A stretch of DNA of 64,000 nt, from the NCBI GenBank assembly GCA_039640495.1, contig CP046864.1, forward strand, positions 1,302,001 to 1,366,000, in the 5' to 3' direction. Both the position numbers and the translations under genes were made by a program. Shown piece after piece: positions 28,046 to 36,811 of this stretch (the first letter of the stretch is position 1; every line of letters starts with the position of its first letter). The notes beneath the pieces were generated by a model. The model was not told the origin of the DNA, did no database searches, and was given only the letters and a program-made list of their open reading frames with translations. This stretch comes from Rhodobacteraceae bacterium IMCC1335 (lineage in GTDB: Bacteria; Pseudomonadota; Alphaproteobacteria; Rhodobacterales; Rhodobacteraceae).

Positions 28046-29101
28046 ATGGCGCGTAAACGTGAGACGGTTGATCAAGACTTTGCGGCGCGCCTTTTGCCTG
28101 GGGAAAAACCGACTTTAAAAACTTTAGCTCGCCTTAGCGGGTTTGCCGTGGCCACGGTGTCGCGGGCTTTGTCTGATGCGCCAGATATTGGCGATAATAC
28201 AAAAAATCTTGTTAAACATATTGCGGAGGCCGTTGGATATGTTCCCGATCGTGCCGGCGTTCGGCTGAGAACCGGCAAAACCAATGTCATCTCACTGTTA
28301 TTGCCAATGACAGATGAGGAAACAAATATTTTTTATTCGATTATCATCCGATCTATCAGCGCAGAGTTTCTGGGCACCCCATATCATTTGAACGTGACAC
28401 CGTTTTTTGCCGCTGAGGATTCGTTGTTGCCTGTGCAACGTATCGTCGAGAATGGGTTGGCTGATGGCATCATTATGAACCAGATTGAACTCGAAGATCC
28501 GCGGGTTGCTTATTTGTTAGAACATCAATTTCCGTTTGCCACGCATGGCCGTAGCAAGTGGCGTGAGCAGCATGCTTATTTCGACTTTGATAACCATGCT
28601 TATGTGTGGGATGCGATGCGCAAGCTTAAGGATCGGGGCAGATCTTCGGTGCTTTTGCTTGCGCCGCCGTTGACGCAAACCTACGCCCAGGACATGCTCC
28701 GGGCGTTAACTGAAGCGGGGAAAGAACTTTCGATGGCGGTGCGCTTTATTGAACGGCCTATCGAAAAAATACAGGGCGCCGAAAGCCCTGCGGCTTTTGC
28801 TGCTGCGATTGCCCAAGAGCTTGCGCGCGCGCCCCATATTGATGCGGTGATCGCCGCGTCTATCGATGCAGGTCTCACCGCCGCGCAAGCTGTCGAAAAG
28901 ATTAAGGGTGTGGTGGGCGATACGATCGATGTCTGGACAAAAGAATTACAACCGTTTTTGGCCAATTTTCGACCAGATATCTTGACGACGTTTGAAAATG
29001 CATCTCCGGCAGGAACATTTTTGGCGCGCGCGGTTCTAAACGCTATTGCTCAGCCAAGCGGACCGCCATTGCAAAAGCTGGTTGGCCCAGAAGATATATA
29101 A
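28046..29101 (+). CDS. LacI-family transcriptional regulator
   Basis: A 351-residue regulator. After an N-terminal extension of about 22 residues, the DNA-binding domain reads TLKTLARLSGFAVATVSRALSDAPDIGDNTKNL, then the hinge VGYVPDRAGVRLRTGKTN. The remainder is a periplasmic-binding-protein-like effector domain (VISLLLPMTDEETNIFYSIII; ADGIIMNQIELEDPRVAYLL). It is divergent from the sugar operon and leads an isomerase and Gfo/Idh pair, so it very probably represses one or both units and releases on binding an intermediate. The extension before the HTH is longer than usual. Confidence 0.92.
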   Translation: MARKRETVDQDFAARLLPGEKPTLKTLARLSGFAVATVSRALSDAPDIGDNTKNLVKHIAEAVGYVPDRAGVRLRTGKTNVISLLLPMTDEETNIFYSIIIRSISAEFLGTPYHLNVTPFFAAEDSLLPVQRIVENGLADGIIMNQIELEDPRVAYLLEHQFPFATHGRSKWREQHAYFDFDNHAYVWDAMRKLKDRGRSSVLLLAPPLTQTYAQDMLRALTEAGKELSMAVRFIERPIEKIQGAESPAAFAAAIAQELARAPHIDAVIAASIDAGLTAAQAVEKIKGVVGDTIDVWTKELQPFLANFRPDILTTFENASPAGTFLARAVLNAIAQPSGPPLQKLVGPEDI

Positions 29102-29157
29102 GGGCTGGTTCTGAGCCCGATTTTAAAATTTTACCAAGGTGAGAATAGGAAAAACAG

Positions 29158-30213
29158 ATGAAATCGCAGATCAAAGGACCAGGAATTTTTCTGGCGCAAT
29201 TTGCCGGAGATGAAGCTCCGTTTAACTCTTTAGAGGGCATTACGAAATGGGCGGCCAGTCTTGGCTATAAAGGCGTGCAAATTCCAACCTTCGATACGCG
29301 CCTTTTTGATTTGGATCGCGCGGCTGAAAGCACGACTTATTGTGATGAAGTCCAAGGCATTTGCGCCGATGCCGGTGTAGAGATCACCGAATTATCAACG
29401 CATCTCCAGGGCCAATTGGTGGCGGTCAACCCGGCCTATGATATCGCGTTTGACGCCTTCGCTCCGGCGGCGTGCCAAAAAAATCCGAAAAAGCGTCAGG
29501 CTTGGGCCGTTGATCAAATGAAAAAAGCTGCCATCGCTTCACAGCGGTTAAACCTGAAGACCTCTGTTTCCTTCACAGGAGCGCTTGCCTTTCCCTATCT
29601 GTATCCTTGGCCGCAACGTCCAGAGGGCCTGATTGAAGAAGCCTTTGCCGAACTGGGCCGCCGTTGGACGCCGATTCTGGATCATTATAAAGAGCATGGC
29701 GTGTCAATCGGTTACGAAATTCATCCTGGTGAAGATGTGTTTGATGGCGCGACCTATGAGATGTTTGTGGATGCAACAGGCGGGCATGATTGTGCCTTAA
29801 TCAATTATGACCCCAGCCATTTTTTGCTTCAACAAATGGATTATCTGGCTTTTATTGACCTGTATCATGACCGGATCAATGCGTTTCATGTTAAAGATGC
29901 CGAATTTAACCCGGATGGGCGCCAAGGCGTATATTCAGGCTATCAACCTTGGGTCAACCGGGCAGGCCGGTTTCGCAGTTTGGGTGATGGTCAAGTTGAT
30001 TTCGCGGCGATTTTTTCCAAGCTGACACAATATGGCTATAACAGCTGGGCGGTATTGGAATGGGAATGTTGTTTGAAATCCGCCGAACAAGGGGCGGCTG
30101 AAAGTGCGCCGTTTATTGCAAAACATTTGATCGAAACTCCGTTAAAAGCGTTCGATGATTTCGCTGGTGCAGAGCGTGACGAGGCGCAAATCAAAAGGAT
30201 GTTGGGGCTGTGA
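29158..30213 (+). CDS. Sugar phosphate isomerase/epimerase family protein
   Basis: A 351-residue xylose-isomerase-like TIM barrel, larger than its operon paralogue at 22857-23600. Metal and substrate motifs appear in ITELSTHLQGQLV, VSIGYEIHPGEDVFDG, CALINYDPSHFLLQQMDYL, NAFHVKDAEFNPDGRQG and WAVLEWECC. This large subtype often travels with Gfo/Idh oxidoreductases in inositol, trehalose-like or other sugar-modifying pathways. It overlaps the next gene by four bases (GTGA). The reaction is not assignable beyond sugar isomerisation or epimerisation. Confidence 0.88.
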   Translation: MKSQIKGPGIFLAQFAGDEAPFNSLEGITKWAASLGYKGVQIPTFDTRLFDLDRAAESTTYCDEVQGICADAGVEITELSTHLQGQLVAVNPAYDIAFDAFAPAACQKNPKKRQAWAVDQMKKAAIASQRLNLKTSVSFTGALAFPYLYPWPQRPEGLIEEAFAELGRRWTPILDHYKEHGVSIGYEIHPGEDVFDGATYEMFVDATGGHDCALINYDPSHFLLQQMDYLAFIDLYHDRINAFHVKDAEFNPDGRQGVYSGYQPWVNRAGRFRSLGDGQVDFAAIFSKLTQYGYNSWAVLEWECCLKSAEQGAAESAPFIAKHLIETPLKAFDDFAGAERDEAQIKRMLGL

Positions 30214-31328
30214 AAACTTTAAAATTAGGAATGGTTGGCGGTGGCCAAGGCGCGTTTATTGGCGGCGTCCACCGAATGGCTGCGCGGCTTGATGGGCGTT
30301 GGGAATTGGTGGCCGGGGCTTTGTCATCCCACCCCGCGCGTGCAGAGGCTTCGGCTAAGGAATTGGGCTTGGACCCAAAGCGATCTTACCAAAGCTATGC
30401 TGAGATGGCTGTGCAAGAAGCCGCCCGCGCCGATGGGATTGATGCAGTTGCCATCGTCACGCCCAATCATATGCATGCGGGGCCAGCCATAGCTTTTTTA
30501 GAAGCGGGTATTCACGTGATTTGTGATAAACCTTTGGCGGCCACGTCTGAACAAGCTCAGCTCATCGATGCGGCGGTAAGGGCGTCGAAGGCGCATTTTA
30601 TTCTCACGCATAATTACACGGGCTATCCGGTGATCCGGCAGGCGCGCAAATTGGTGGAAAACGGCGAATTGGGCGAAATTCGGGTGATTCAGGCGGAATA
30701 TGCGCAAGATTGGTTGAGCGAAGCTGCGGATAACAAGCAGGCAGATTGGCGGGTAAATCCCGAAAAATCTGGCGCGGGCGCCATTGGTGACATCGGCACA
30801 CATGCTTTAAACTTGGCCAGTTTTGTATCGGGTTTGCACCCTCAAGCGCTTTGTGCGGATTTGCACAGTTTTGTGGATGGCCGCCGTGTGGATGACAATG
30901 CCCATATTATGCTGCGGTTTGAGAAGGGGGCAAAAGGTATGCTTTGGGCCAGTCAAGTTGCGGTAGGGTGCGAGAATACGCTGACATTACGGATTTACGG
31001 CGAGAAAGCCGGTTTGGAATGGCAGCAAGAAAACCCAAATCAATTGAGCTTTACGCGCTTTGGGCAGGCCAAACAGCTGCTCACCAGAGGCGGGGCAGGG
31101 TTTGGAGAAACTGCCGGCGATTGGACCCGCATTCCCCCTGGTCATCCCGAAGGCTATCTAGAGGGGTTTGCAACGCTCTATAGCGACGCGGCTGACTTAA
31201 TCTCCGGCGTCGGCGCGGGTGAGCTTTTGCCCAATTTAGACGCGGGTCTGGCGGGAATGTGGTTTATTCAAGCCTGTCAAAAAAGCTCTGAACAGGGGGC
31301 TGTTTGGGTGTCTCGAGCAGGGGATTAA
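30210..31328 (+). CDS. Gfo/Idh/MocA family oxidoreductase (lacI operon)
   Basis: A 372-residue NAD(P)-dependent sugar dehydrogenase with a GTG start overlapping the isomerase stop. The nucleotide-binding motif is [21 protein letters not shown], and the catalytic lysine motif is [15 protein letters not shown] near 105. [21 protein letters not shown] provides the second domain's conserved aspartate and histidine region. Its 3' end overlaps the convergent sensor-kinase gene by four bases. Together with the isomerase it makes a two-enzyme module under the LacI-type regulator. Confidence 0.88.
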   Translation: MKTLKLGMVGGGQGAFIGGVHRMAARLDGRWELVAGALSSHPARAEASAKELGLDPKRSYQSYAEMAVQEAARADGIDAVAIVTPNHMHAGPAIAFLEAGIHVICDKPLAATSEQAQLIDAAVRASKAHFILTHNYTGYPVIRQARKLVENGELGEIRVIQAEYAQDWLSEAADNKQADWRVNPEKSGAGAIGDIGTHALNLASFVSGLHPQALCADLHSFVDGRRVDDNAHIMLRFEKGAKGMLWASQVAVGCENTLTLRIYGEKAGLEWQQENPNQLSFTRFGQAKQLLTRGGAGFGETAGDWTRIPPGHPEGYLEGFATLYSDAADLISGVGAGELLPNLDAGLAGMWFIQACQKSSEQGAVWVSRAGD

Positions 31329-32788
31329 CGTTGAATTGTAAAGCGTACATTTAAGCCTTGCGCCCCCTGCTCGAAGGTGAGCGAGCCTTCATGCTGCGTT
31401 GCAATTGTGTCTACAATCGTGAGGCCCAAGCCAAAGCCAGGGTTGGCTTTGCTATTCTCACCGCGTGAAAAAGGCGTTGTTAGCTTTGCGATTAACTCAG
31501 GGTCAATGCGTCCGCCCTGGTCGGCGATGGTCAGATGTGCCTGGGTGGCGTTCGCCTCAAGCGTCACATGCGCGCGGCGGCCATATTTAAGCGCATTTTC
31601 GATTAAATTCGTGGCAGCACGGCGCAGCGCCAGTGGCCGTGCGGTCACGATGACCTGATGCAGCCCGTCCATGTTAAAAGCGCGGCTGCGCGGGTTACGA
31701 TCAAACACACTATGCTGCATTTTGATTTTCACCGGGGGTTCCCCCGCCAGCGTGACCGGGTGGCCAAGATCTTGATAATCATCCACGATGGCCGATATCA
31801 AGGCGCGTAAAGACAGCCGTCTTGGCCGCTCTGCGCTTAGCTCTGAGCGCGTATAGTTCAATATGCTGTCGATCATATGCGTCATTTGATCGATATCCCG
31901 CTCAAGCTTTTGTCGTAGCTCTTCATCTTCAATAAGTGCGATTCGAAGCCGGGCCCGAGTGGCCGGTGTTCCCAGATCATGGCTCACGGCTGAAAGAACC
32001 ATCGCGCGCTTTTCCAGCGCGTCTCGTTCTCGTTCTCGATAGGCTTCCACCTGGTTCGCGATTTCCAGCAGTTCAAGGGGGCCTTCCACCGGTGAGGTTT
32101 CATTTATATCGCTGCGCCTTTGCGCGCCAAGCAGCGCGGCATAGGCGCTAAAATTGGCAGCCACATCTTGCAGGCGCAAAATCAAAAACCCTAGCCCGAG
32201 CAAGGCCAAAAGCACCGCATGCGGGCGTCGGTCTATTGGGGCGGCGTCACAGCCCCAAACCTTCGACCCGTCGATTTTATACCAATACCCGTCTTGATAA
32301 CGCGCAAAAAGGATCGGGTCCGAGCAGTATGAGGCCAATAAGCGGGTCACATCGCCAAGCGCAACTGCCGCGGATCCGTCTTTCGTTTTGGCGATTTCTC
32401 TAACTGGATATTGCAGATCTGAGGATACAATTGCCAGCGATAAAGTTTCTTGGGTTCGCAGCTTCGGACCGCTGACTTTCAGCGAAAATACCGTGACGTA
32501 CGGCGTTGCGGATTGATCGGTCAAAAGCCCAAATTTTCCTTTATTTGCGCTCAGAATATCATTTGGTTTGAGTTGGGTTATCCCCAGATCAGAGGGTGGG
32601 CTTGCCTGTTCTCGAAGAATATCTGACAGCCTAAGGCCGCTGTTGAAGGCCCGCTGCAAATGGCTTTGCCAGGCGGCATGGCTGTGCATCCAAATCCAAA
32701 CCGATCCAGCCCCGATTGTAGCGGCGAGCATAATCAAAACAATTCCTGTAATACGCAGGGAATTAAATTTTCGCGGCCACATCCTCAT
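31325..32788 (-). CDS. Sensor histidine kinase, GtrS-like, adjacent to glucose-type ABC operon
   Basis: A 487-residue membrane sensor. Membrane segments are about 11-33 and 189-206, flanking a periplasmic sensing domain of about 155 residues. The phospho-accepting histidine is H270 in AVSHDLGTPATRARLR. The ATPase domain has NLIENALKYGRRAHV, IADQGGRIDPE and GFGLGLTIVDTI. It overlaps the response regulator's stop by four bases. In pseudomonads a GtrS/GltR pair lies beside gtsABC and controls glucose uptake; the same arrangement here supports an analogous role. The signal is unproven. Confidence 0.85.
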   Translation of the reverse strand: MRMWPRKFNSLRITGIVLIMLAATIGAGSVWIWMHSHAAWQSHLQRAFNSGLRLSDILREQASPPSDLGITQLKPNDILSANKGKFGLLTDQSATPYVTVFSLKVSGPKLRTQETLSLAIVSSDLQYPVREIAKTKDGSAAVALGDVTRLLASYCSDPILFARYQDGYWYKIDGSKVWGCDAAPIDRRPHAVLLALLGLGFLILRLQDVAANFSAYAALLGAQRRSDINETSPVEGPLELLEIANQVEAYRERERDALEKRAMVLSAVSHDLGTPATRARLRIALIEDEELRQKLERDIDQMTHMIDSILNYTRSELSAERPRRLSLRALISAIVDDYQDLGHPVTLAGEPPVKIKMQHSVFDRNPRSRAFNMDGLHQVIVTARPLALRRAATNLIENALKYGRRAHVTLEANATQAHLTIADQGGRIDPELIAKLTTPFSRGENSKANPGFGLGLTIVDTIATQHEGSLTFEQGAQGLNVRFTIQR

Positions 32789-33525
32789 GCGCTGGTGCGA
32801 TCCACATCCGTTGCGAAAATATATCCAACGCCGCGTTCTGTTTTTAGAAGTTGTGGTTCTTTTGGATTGTTTTCAATTTTCTGTCGAAGCCGTCCGACCA
32901 AAACATCCAAAGCCCGCCCTGACACATCGCTCGGTTCATTTTCAATATCTTTTGTAACATCCATTGCCGATAAGATTTCGTCGCGTGTCAGAGGAATATG
33001 TGGGTTGGCAAGTAACACTTTTAAAAGCGCGGTTTCGCGGCGCGAAAGCACCACTTGAAATCCTGACGGAGATTGGACTTCATCGCGTTTTCCATCATAT
33101 TGCCAACCCGAAAAAAAATATTGCGATGTGTTGCGGCGATAATTCAAAGAGGCAGAGCGTTGGCCGCGCCGCAGTACTGCGCGAATGCGCGCGAGCAGTA
33201 AATCGGGGTTGAAAGGCTTGGCGATATAATCGTCGGCACCAACCTCATAGCCTTGCATTCGCTGGTGATCAGCCGAAAGTGCAGATACAAGAATAATCGG
33301 CACATCATGCGTATTGCGCAGGTTAGCGCAGATCTGAACCCCGTTTTCATCGCCAAGCATCACGTCTAAGAGGACCAGATCAATGCGGCCTTTTTCCAGA
33401 TGGGCTTTTACATCCCGGCCGGTGGCCGCGGCCATCACCATATAACCGGATTTGCGCAGATATTGCGTCATCATGCTGCGCATATCATCATCATCATCCA
33501 CCACCAAAAGCCGTTGTATTGCCAT
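32785..33525 (-). CDS. OmpR-family response regulator, GltR-like
   Basis: A 246-residue regulator. The receiver has the acidic cluster DDDDD near 10-14, phosphorylation site D54 (LVLLDVMLGDENG) and lysine in DDYIAKPFNPDLL. The winged helix reads LSRRETALLKVLLANPHIPLTRDEIL and GRALDVLVGRLRQKI. It is co-transcribed with the overlapping kinase and divergent from the gtsA-like operon. The intergenic region contains four TGTAACA-type repeats in 10-bp register, the arrangement this family of regulators binds. Confidence 0.9.
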   Translation of the reverse strand: MAIQRLLVVDDDDDMRSMMTQYLRKSGYMVMAAATGRDVKAHLEKGRIDLVLLDVMLGDENGVQICANLRNTHDVPIILVSALSADHQRMQGYEVGADDYIAKPFNPDLLLARIRAVLRRGQRSASLNYRRNTSQYFFSGWQYDGKRDEVQSPSGFQVVLSRRETALLKVLLANPHIPLTRDEILSAMDVTKDIENEPSDVSGRALDVLVGRLRQKIENNPKEPQLLKTERGVGYIFATDVDRTSA

Positions 33526-33577
33526 TTCATGCCTTTATCTTGCTAAAAGAGTTATCTGTGCTTTTCGCTGCTATCGA

Positions 33578-33624
33578 TGTAACACTGTGCAACAAATTCC
33601 AGTCGAAGGTAACAGTTTGTAACA
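33578..33624. promoter_or_regulatory. Four TGTAACA-type direct repeats, candidate response-regulator sites
   Basis: TGTAACA (33578), TGCAACA (33588), GGTAACA (33608) and TGTAACA (33618) start at intervals of 10, 20 and 10 bases, so all fall on one DNA face. They are two tandem pairs between the divergent response-regulator gene and the gtsA-like gene. OmpR/PhoB-family dimers bind such head-to-tail pairs. Regulation of both flanking units by the adjacent regulator is the simplest reading. Confidence 0.6.
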
Positions 33625-33742
33625 AAAGAAACGAAAAACTAACGATCGGCTGCTGTAAACCAAATCTTGGCGGTTGAACTTCGTGATGGGGCGGGCAATG
33701 CATCTGCATTCGTCGCGTTGGGCGACATTTTGGGAGGAAATT

Positions 33743-34990
33743 ATGACCTTAAAATCTGCTCTGGCAGCATCCGCTGCTGTAAGTATTATTTCTGCAACCG
33801 CTGGCTTTGCGGGACCGGAAGCCGAAGTTTTGCATTGGTGGACATCCGGCGGTGAAGCCAAGTCAGTTGCCGTTTTGCAAGAAGAATTTGCCTCAAAGGG
33901 TGGCACATGGACAGATATGCCCGTTGCGGGCGGCGGCGGCGATGCAGCGATGACAGCGTTGCGCGCGCGGGTTCTTTCTGGCAACGCGCCAACGGCGGTT
34001 CAGTTGAAAGGCCCCGCCATTCAAGAATGGTATGAAGAGGGTGTTTTGGCGGATATCTCATCGGTTGCCCAAGCCAATGGCTGGGCCGATGTTCTGCCAG
34101 CGTCAATCGCGGGCCACATGAAATGCGAAGGCACATGGTGCGCGGCGCCGGTCAACGTACATCGCATCGATTGGATCTGGGCGAATGCCGCGATCTTGGA
34201 AGCCAATGGCATTGCTATGCCAACCACATGGGCCGAGTTTAACGCAGCTGCCGAAAAACTTCAGGCCGCGGGCATCACGCCTTTGGCGCATGGTGGACAA
34301 GCTTGGCAAGATGCAACCGTTTTTGAAGCTGTCGCATTGGGCGTTGGGGGAGCAGAGTTCTTCCAAAAAGCGTTCGTGGACCTTGATGAGGCAACTTTAA
34401 CTTCGGACACAATGAAAGCCGTATTCGACCAAATGCGCACGATGCGCGGTTTTGTTGACTCGAATTTCTCTGGTCGCGACTGGAACTTGGCAACAGCCAT
34501 GGTGATGAATGGCGAAGCTGCTTTCCAAATCATGGGAGACTGGGCCAAAGGTGAATTCCTTGCAGCAGGCAAAGAGCCTGGCAAAGATTTCCTCTGCGCC
34601 TCAACCCCTGGTGAGGGCTTCCTCTATAATGTAGACAGCTTTGCAATGTTCGATGTTGCGGGCGATGACAAAACGGCCGGTCAGCTGCTTTTGGCGGAAT
34701 TGATCGTAGGCAAGAACTTCCAGAAGGTTTTCAACCTGAACAAAGGCTCAATTCCAGCCCGTACAGATGTTGCCTTGGATGAGTTTGACAGCTGCGCGCA
34801 TACATCGGCAAAAGATATGGCCGACAGCAACGCCGGTGGATCATTATTGCCAAGCTATGCTCACGGTATGGCCTTGCGTGGAGCACAATCTGGCGCAATT
34901 ACCGATGTTGTGACATCGCATTTCAACTCTGACATGTCCTCAGATGACGCCGTTCAGATGTTGCTGCAAGCTGTTCAAAACAGCATGTAA
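33743..34990 (+). CDS. gtsA: Glucose/mannose-type ABC transporter substrate-binding protein (GtsA-like)
   Basis: A 415-residue periplasmic receptor from ATG 33743 with GGAGG six bases upstream; the longer frame at 33674 is rejected. The signal peptide ends TAGFA near residue 24. The mature protein opens GPEAEVLHWWTSGGEAKSVAVL. VAGGGGDAAMTALRARVLSGN, VQLKGPAIQEW, APVNVHRIDWIWAN and PLAHGGQAWQDATVFE closely match the pseudomonad glucose receptor GtsA as I remember it. The adjacent GtrS/GltR-like pair strengthens the glucose assignment, though mannose or related hexoses are possible. A strong terminator-like hairpin follows. Confidence 0.9.
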   Translation: MTLKSALAASAAVSIISATAGFAGPEAEVLHWWTSGGEAKSVAVLQEEFASKGGTWTDMPVAGGGGDAAMTALRARVLSGNAPTAVQLKGPAIQEWYEEGVLADISSVAQANGWADVLPASIAGHMKCEGTWCAAPVNVHRIDWIWANAAILEANGIAMPTTWAEFNAAAEKLQAAGITPLAHGGQAWQDATVFEAVALGVGGAEFFQKAFVDLDEATLTSDTMKAVFDQMRTMRGFVDSNFSGRDWNLATAMVMNGEAAFQIMGDWAKGEFLAAGKEPGKDFLCASTPGEGFLYNVDSFAMFDVAGDDKTAGQLLLAELIVGKNFQKVFNLNKGSIPARTDVALDEFDSCAHTSAKDMADSNAGGSLLPSYAHGMALRGAQSGAITDVVTSHFNSDMSSDDAVQMLLQAVQNSM

Positions 34991-35000
34991 ATGCAAGTCG

Positions 35001-35025
35001 CCTTGCCCGATAGCTTCGGGCAAGG
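35001..35025 (+). terminator. Attenuator-like hairpin after gtsA
   Basis: CCTTGCCCGA (35001-35010) pairs perfectly with TCGGGCAAGG (35016-35025) around TAGCT, followed by CAG and six Ts. It is a good intrinsic terminator 10 bases after the gtsA stop and should lower permease transcripts relative to the receptor. The sister operon at 26548-26571 has the same arrangement. Confidence 0.8.
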
Positions 35026-35044
35026 CAGTTTTTTCTGGAGAAAT

Positions 35045-35920
35045 ATGATGACTGAGTGGCTTGAACGCCATATGCCCAAATTCGTAATGGCGCCGTCTTT
35101 CGTGGCCATTTTGATTTTTGTGTACGGATTTATCGGGTGGACCGCTTGGGTGTCATTCACCAAATCACGCCTTCTGCCGAAATATGATATCGTGGGAACG
35201 ATCCAATATGACAGGTTGTTTCAGTCGCCCCGCTGGGAAACCGCGATCAATAATCTGTATGTTTTTGGCATCTTATTCATCGTGATTTCTATGTTTCTTG
35301 GTCTGGTACTGGCCATTTTTCTGGATCAAAAAATTCGGGTTGAAGGGGTTATTCGTACAATTTACCTTTACCCTATGGCGCTTTCAATGATCGTGACGGG
35401 CACGGCTTGGAAATGGATTTTGAACCCTGGCCTTGGTATCGAGGCAACGGTGAAGAAATGGGGGTATGAAAATTTTACCTTCGATTGGTTGGTTAATTCT
35501 GACATGGCCATTTACACGGTGGTTCTTGCCGGGGTGTGGCAATCTTCCGGATTTGTGATGGCGCTGTTTTTGGCTGGCCTCCGCTCCGTAGACGAAGAGA
35601 TCATTAAAGCCGCACAAGTGGATGGTATTCCAACATGGCGCATTTATTCGGCGATCATCATTCCCTCTATGGCCCCAATCTTCTTGTCAGCCTTTATCGT
35701 TCTATCGCATTTGGCGATTAAAAGCTTTGATTTGGTGATTGCGCTTACCGGCGGTGGGCCGGGTTATGCAACAGATCTGCCAGCAACCTATATGTATACG
35801 ATGGCGTTTTCTCGCGGTGATATCGGGCAAGCTGCCAGTTCAGCCATGATTATGATGGCCGTGGTATTCACGATTGTGGTTCCTTATCTCTATTCCGAAT
35901 TGCGGGCGAAAAATGACTGA
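35045..35920 (+). CDS. gtsB: Glucose-type ABC transporter permease (GtsB-like)
   Basis: A permease of 291 residues; the start is ATG 35045 or the adjacent ATG 35048, with GGAG upstream. The open frame reaches 34991 through the hairpin, which is not expected. Six membrane segments begin MAPSFVAILIFVYGFIGWTAWVSF. The ATPase-contacting loop is DEEIIKAAQVDGIPTWRIYSAIIIPSMAPIF. It overlaps the next permease by eight bases. Confidence 0.9.
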   Translation: MMTEWLERHMPKFVMAPSFVAILIFVYGFIGWTAWVSFTKSRLLPKYDIVGTIQYDRLFQSPRWETAINNLYVFGILFIVISMFLGLVLAIFLDQKIRVEGVIRTIYLYPMALSMIVTGTAWKWILNPGLGIEATVKKWGYENFTFDWLVNSDMAIYTVVLAGVWQSSGFVMALFLAGLRSVDEEIIKAAQVDGIPTWRIYSAIIIPSMAPIFLSAFIVLSHLAIKSFDLVIALTGGGPGYATDLPATYMYTMAFSRGDIGQAASSAMIMMAVVFTIVVPYLYSELRAKND

Positions 35921-36806
35921 TCTTTCCAACCCTCATATGGCCAAAAAACAATCTTTTGGCACGGTGGCGCTGCGATGGTTGCTGTATCTGTTCTTAGGCC
36001 TCTTCGTCGTTTATTATCTGATGCCCTTGTTCGTGATGGTCACGACATCGTTGAAAAGCCTTGAAGAAATTCGCACCGGCTCGTTGGTCGCCTTGCCCAG
36101 AGTTATTACGTTTGAGGCTTGGCAAACGGCATGGTCCAGCGCTTGTACGGGCATTCAATGTGAAGGGCTTCAACCCTATTTTTGGAATTCAGTTTTACTG
36201 GCTGTGCCTGCTGTGATTTTATCTACGTTGATCGGTGCGCTCAACGGATATGTGGTTGCGCAATGGCAATTCCGCGGCGCCAACCTGATTTTCTCATTGA
36301 TGCTTTTTGGCTGTTTCATCCCGTTTCAAGTGGTGCTGTTGCCCATGGCGCGGATGCTTGGGCTTATGGGGCTTGCAGGATCAATTCCGGGATTGATTTT
36401 CGTTCACGTTGTGTACGGGATCGGCTTTACAACGCTGTTTTTCAGAAACTATTACGTTTCAATCCCTGCAGAATTGGTGAAGGCGGCGAAGGTAGATGGG
36501 GCAGGCTTCTATCGCATATTTTGGTCTATCTTTTTACCCTTATCGCTGCCCATCATCGTGGTCACCGTGATCTGGCAGTTCACTCAAATTTGGAACGATT
36601 TTTTATTCGGCGTGTCGTTCAGCCAAGCTGGCACACAGCCGATCACAGTTGCGCTAAACAATATCGTAAACTCAACCACCGGCGTTAAAGAATATAATGT
36701 TGATATGGCCGCAGCGATTATTGCTGCCCTGCCTACATTGCTTGTCTACGTGGTTGCTGGAAAATACTTCATTCGCGGTTTGACCGCAGGCTCGGTCAAA
36801 GGATAA
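35913..36806 (+). CDS. gtsC: Glucose-type ABC transporter permease (GtsC-like)
   Basis: A permease of 297 residues from ATG 35913, overlapping the preceding stop by eight bases; the longer frame at 35874 lies inside the upstream gene. It has six membrane segments (WLLYLFLGLFVVYYLMPLFVMVTTS first) and the loop AELVKAAKVDGAGFYRIFWSIFLPLSLP. It has CTGIQCEGLQPYFWNSVLL, matching the paralogue at 24723-25622. It forms the channel with the other permease. Confidence 0.9.
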   Translation: MTDLSNPHMAKKQSFGTVALRWLLYLFLGLFVVYYLMPLFVMVTTSLKSLEEIRTGSLVALPRVITFEAWQTAWSSACTGIQCEGLQPYFWNSVLLAVPAVILSTLIGALNGYVVAQWQFRGANLIFSLMLFGCFIPFQVVLLPMARMLGLMGLAGSIPGLIFVHVVYGIGFTTLFFRNYYVSIPAELVKAAKVDGAGFYRIFWSIFLPLSLPIIVVTVIWQFTQIWNDFLFGVSFSQAGTQPITVALNNIVNSTTGVKEYNVDMAAAIIAALPTLLVYVVAGKYFIRGLTAGSVKG

Positions 36807-36811
36807 CGACT

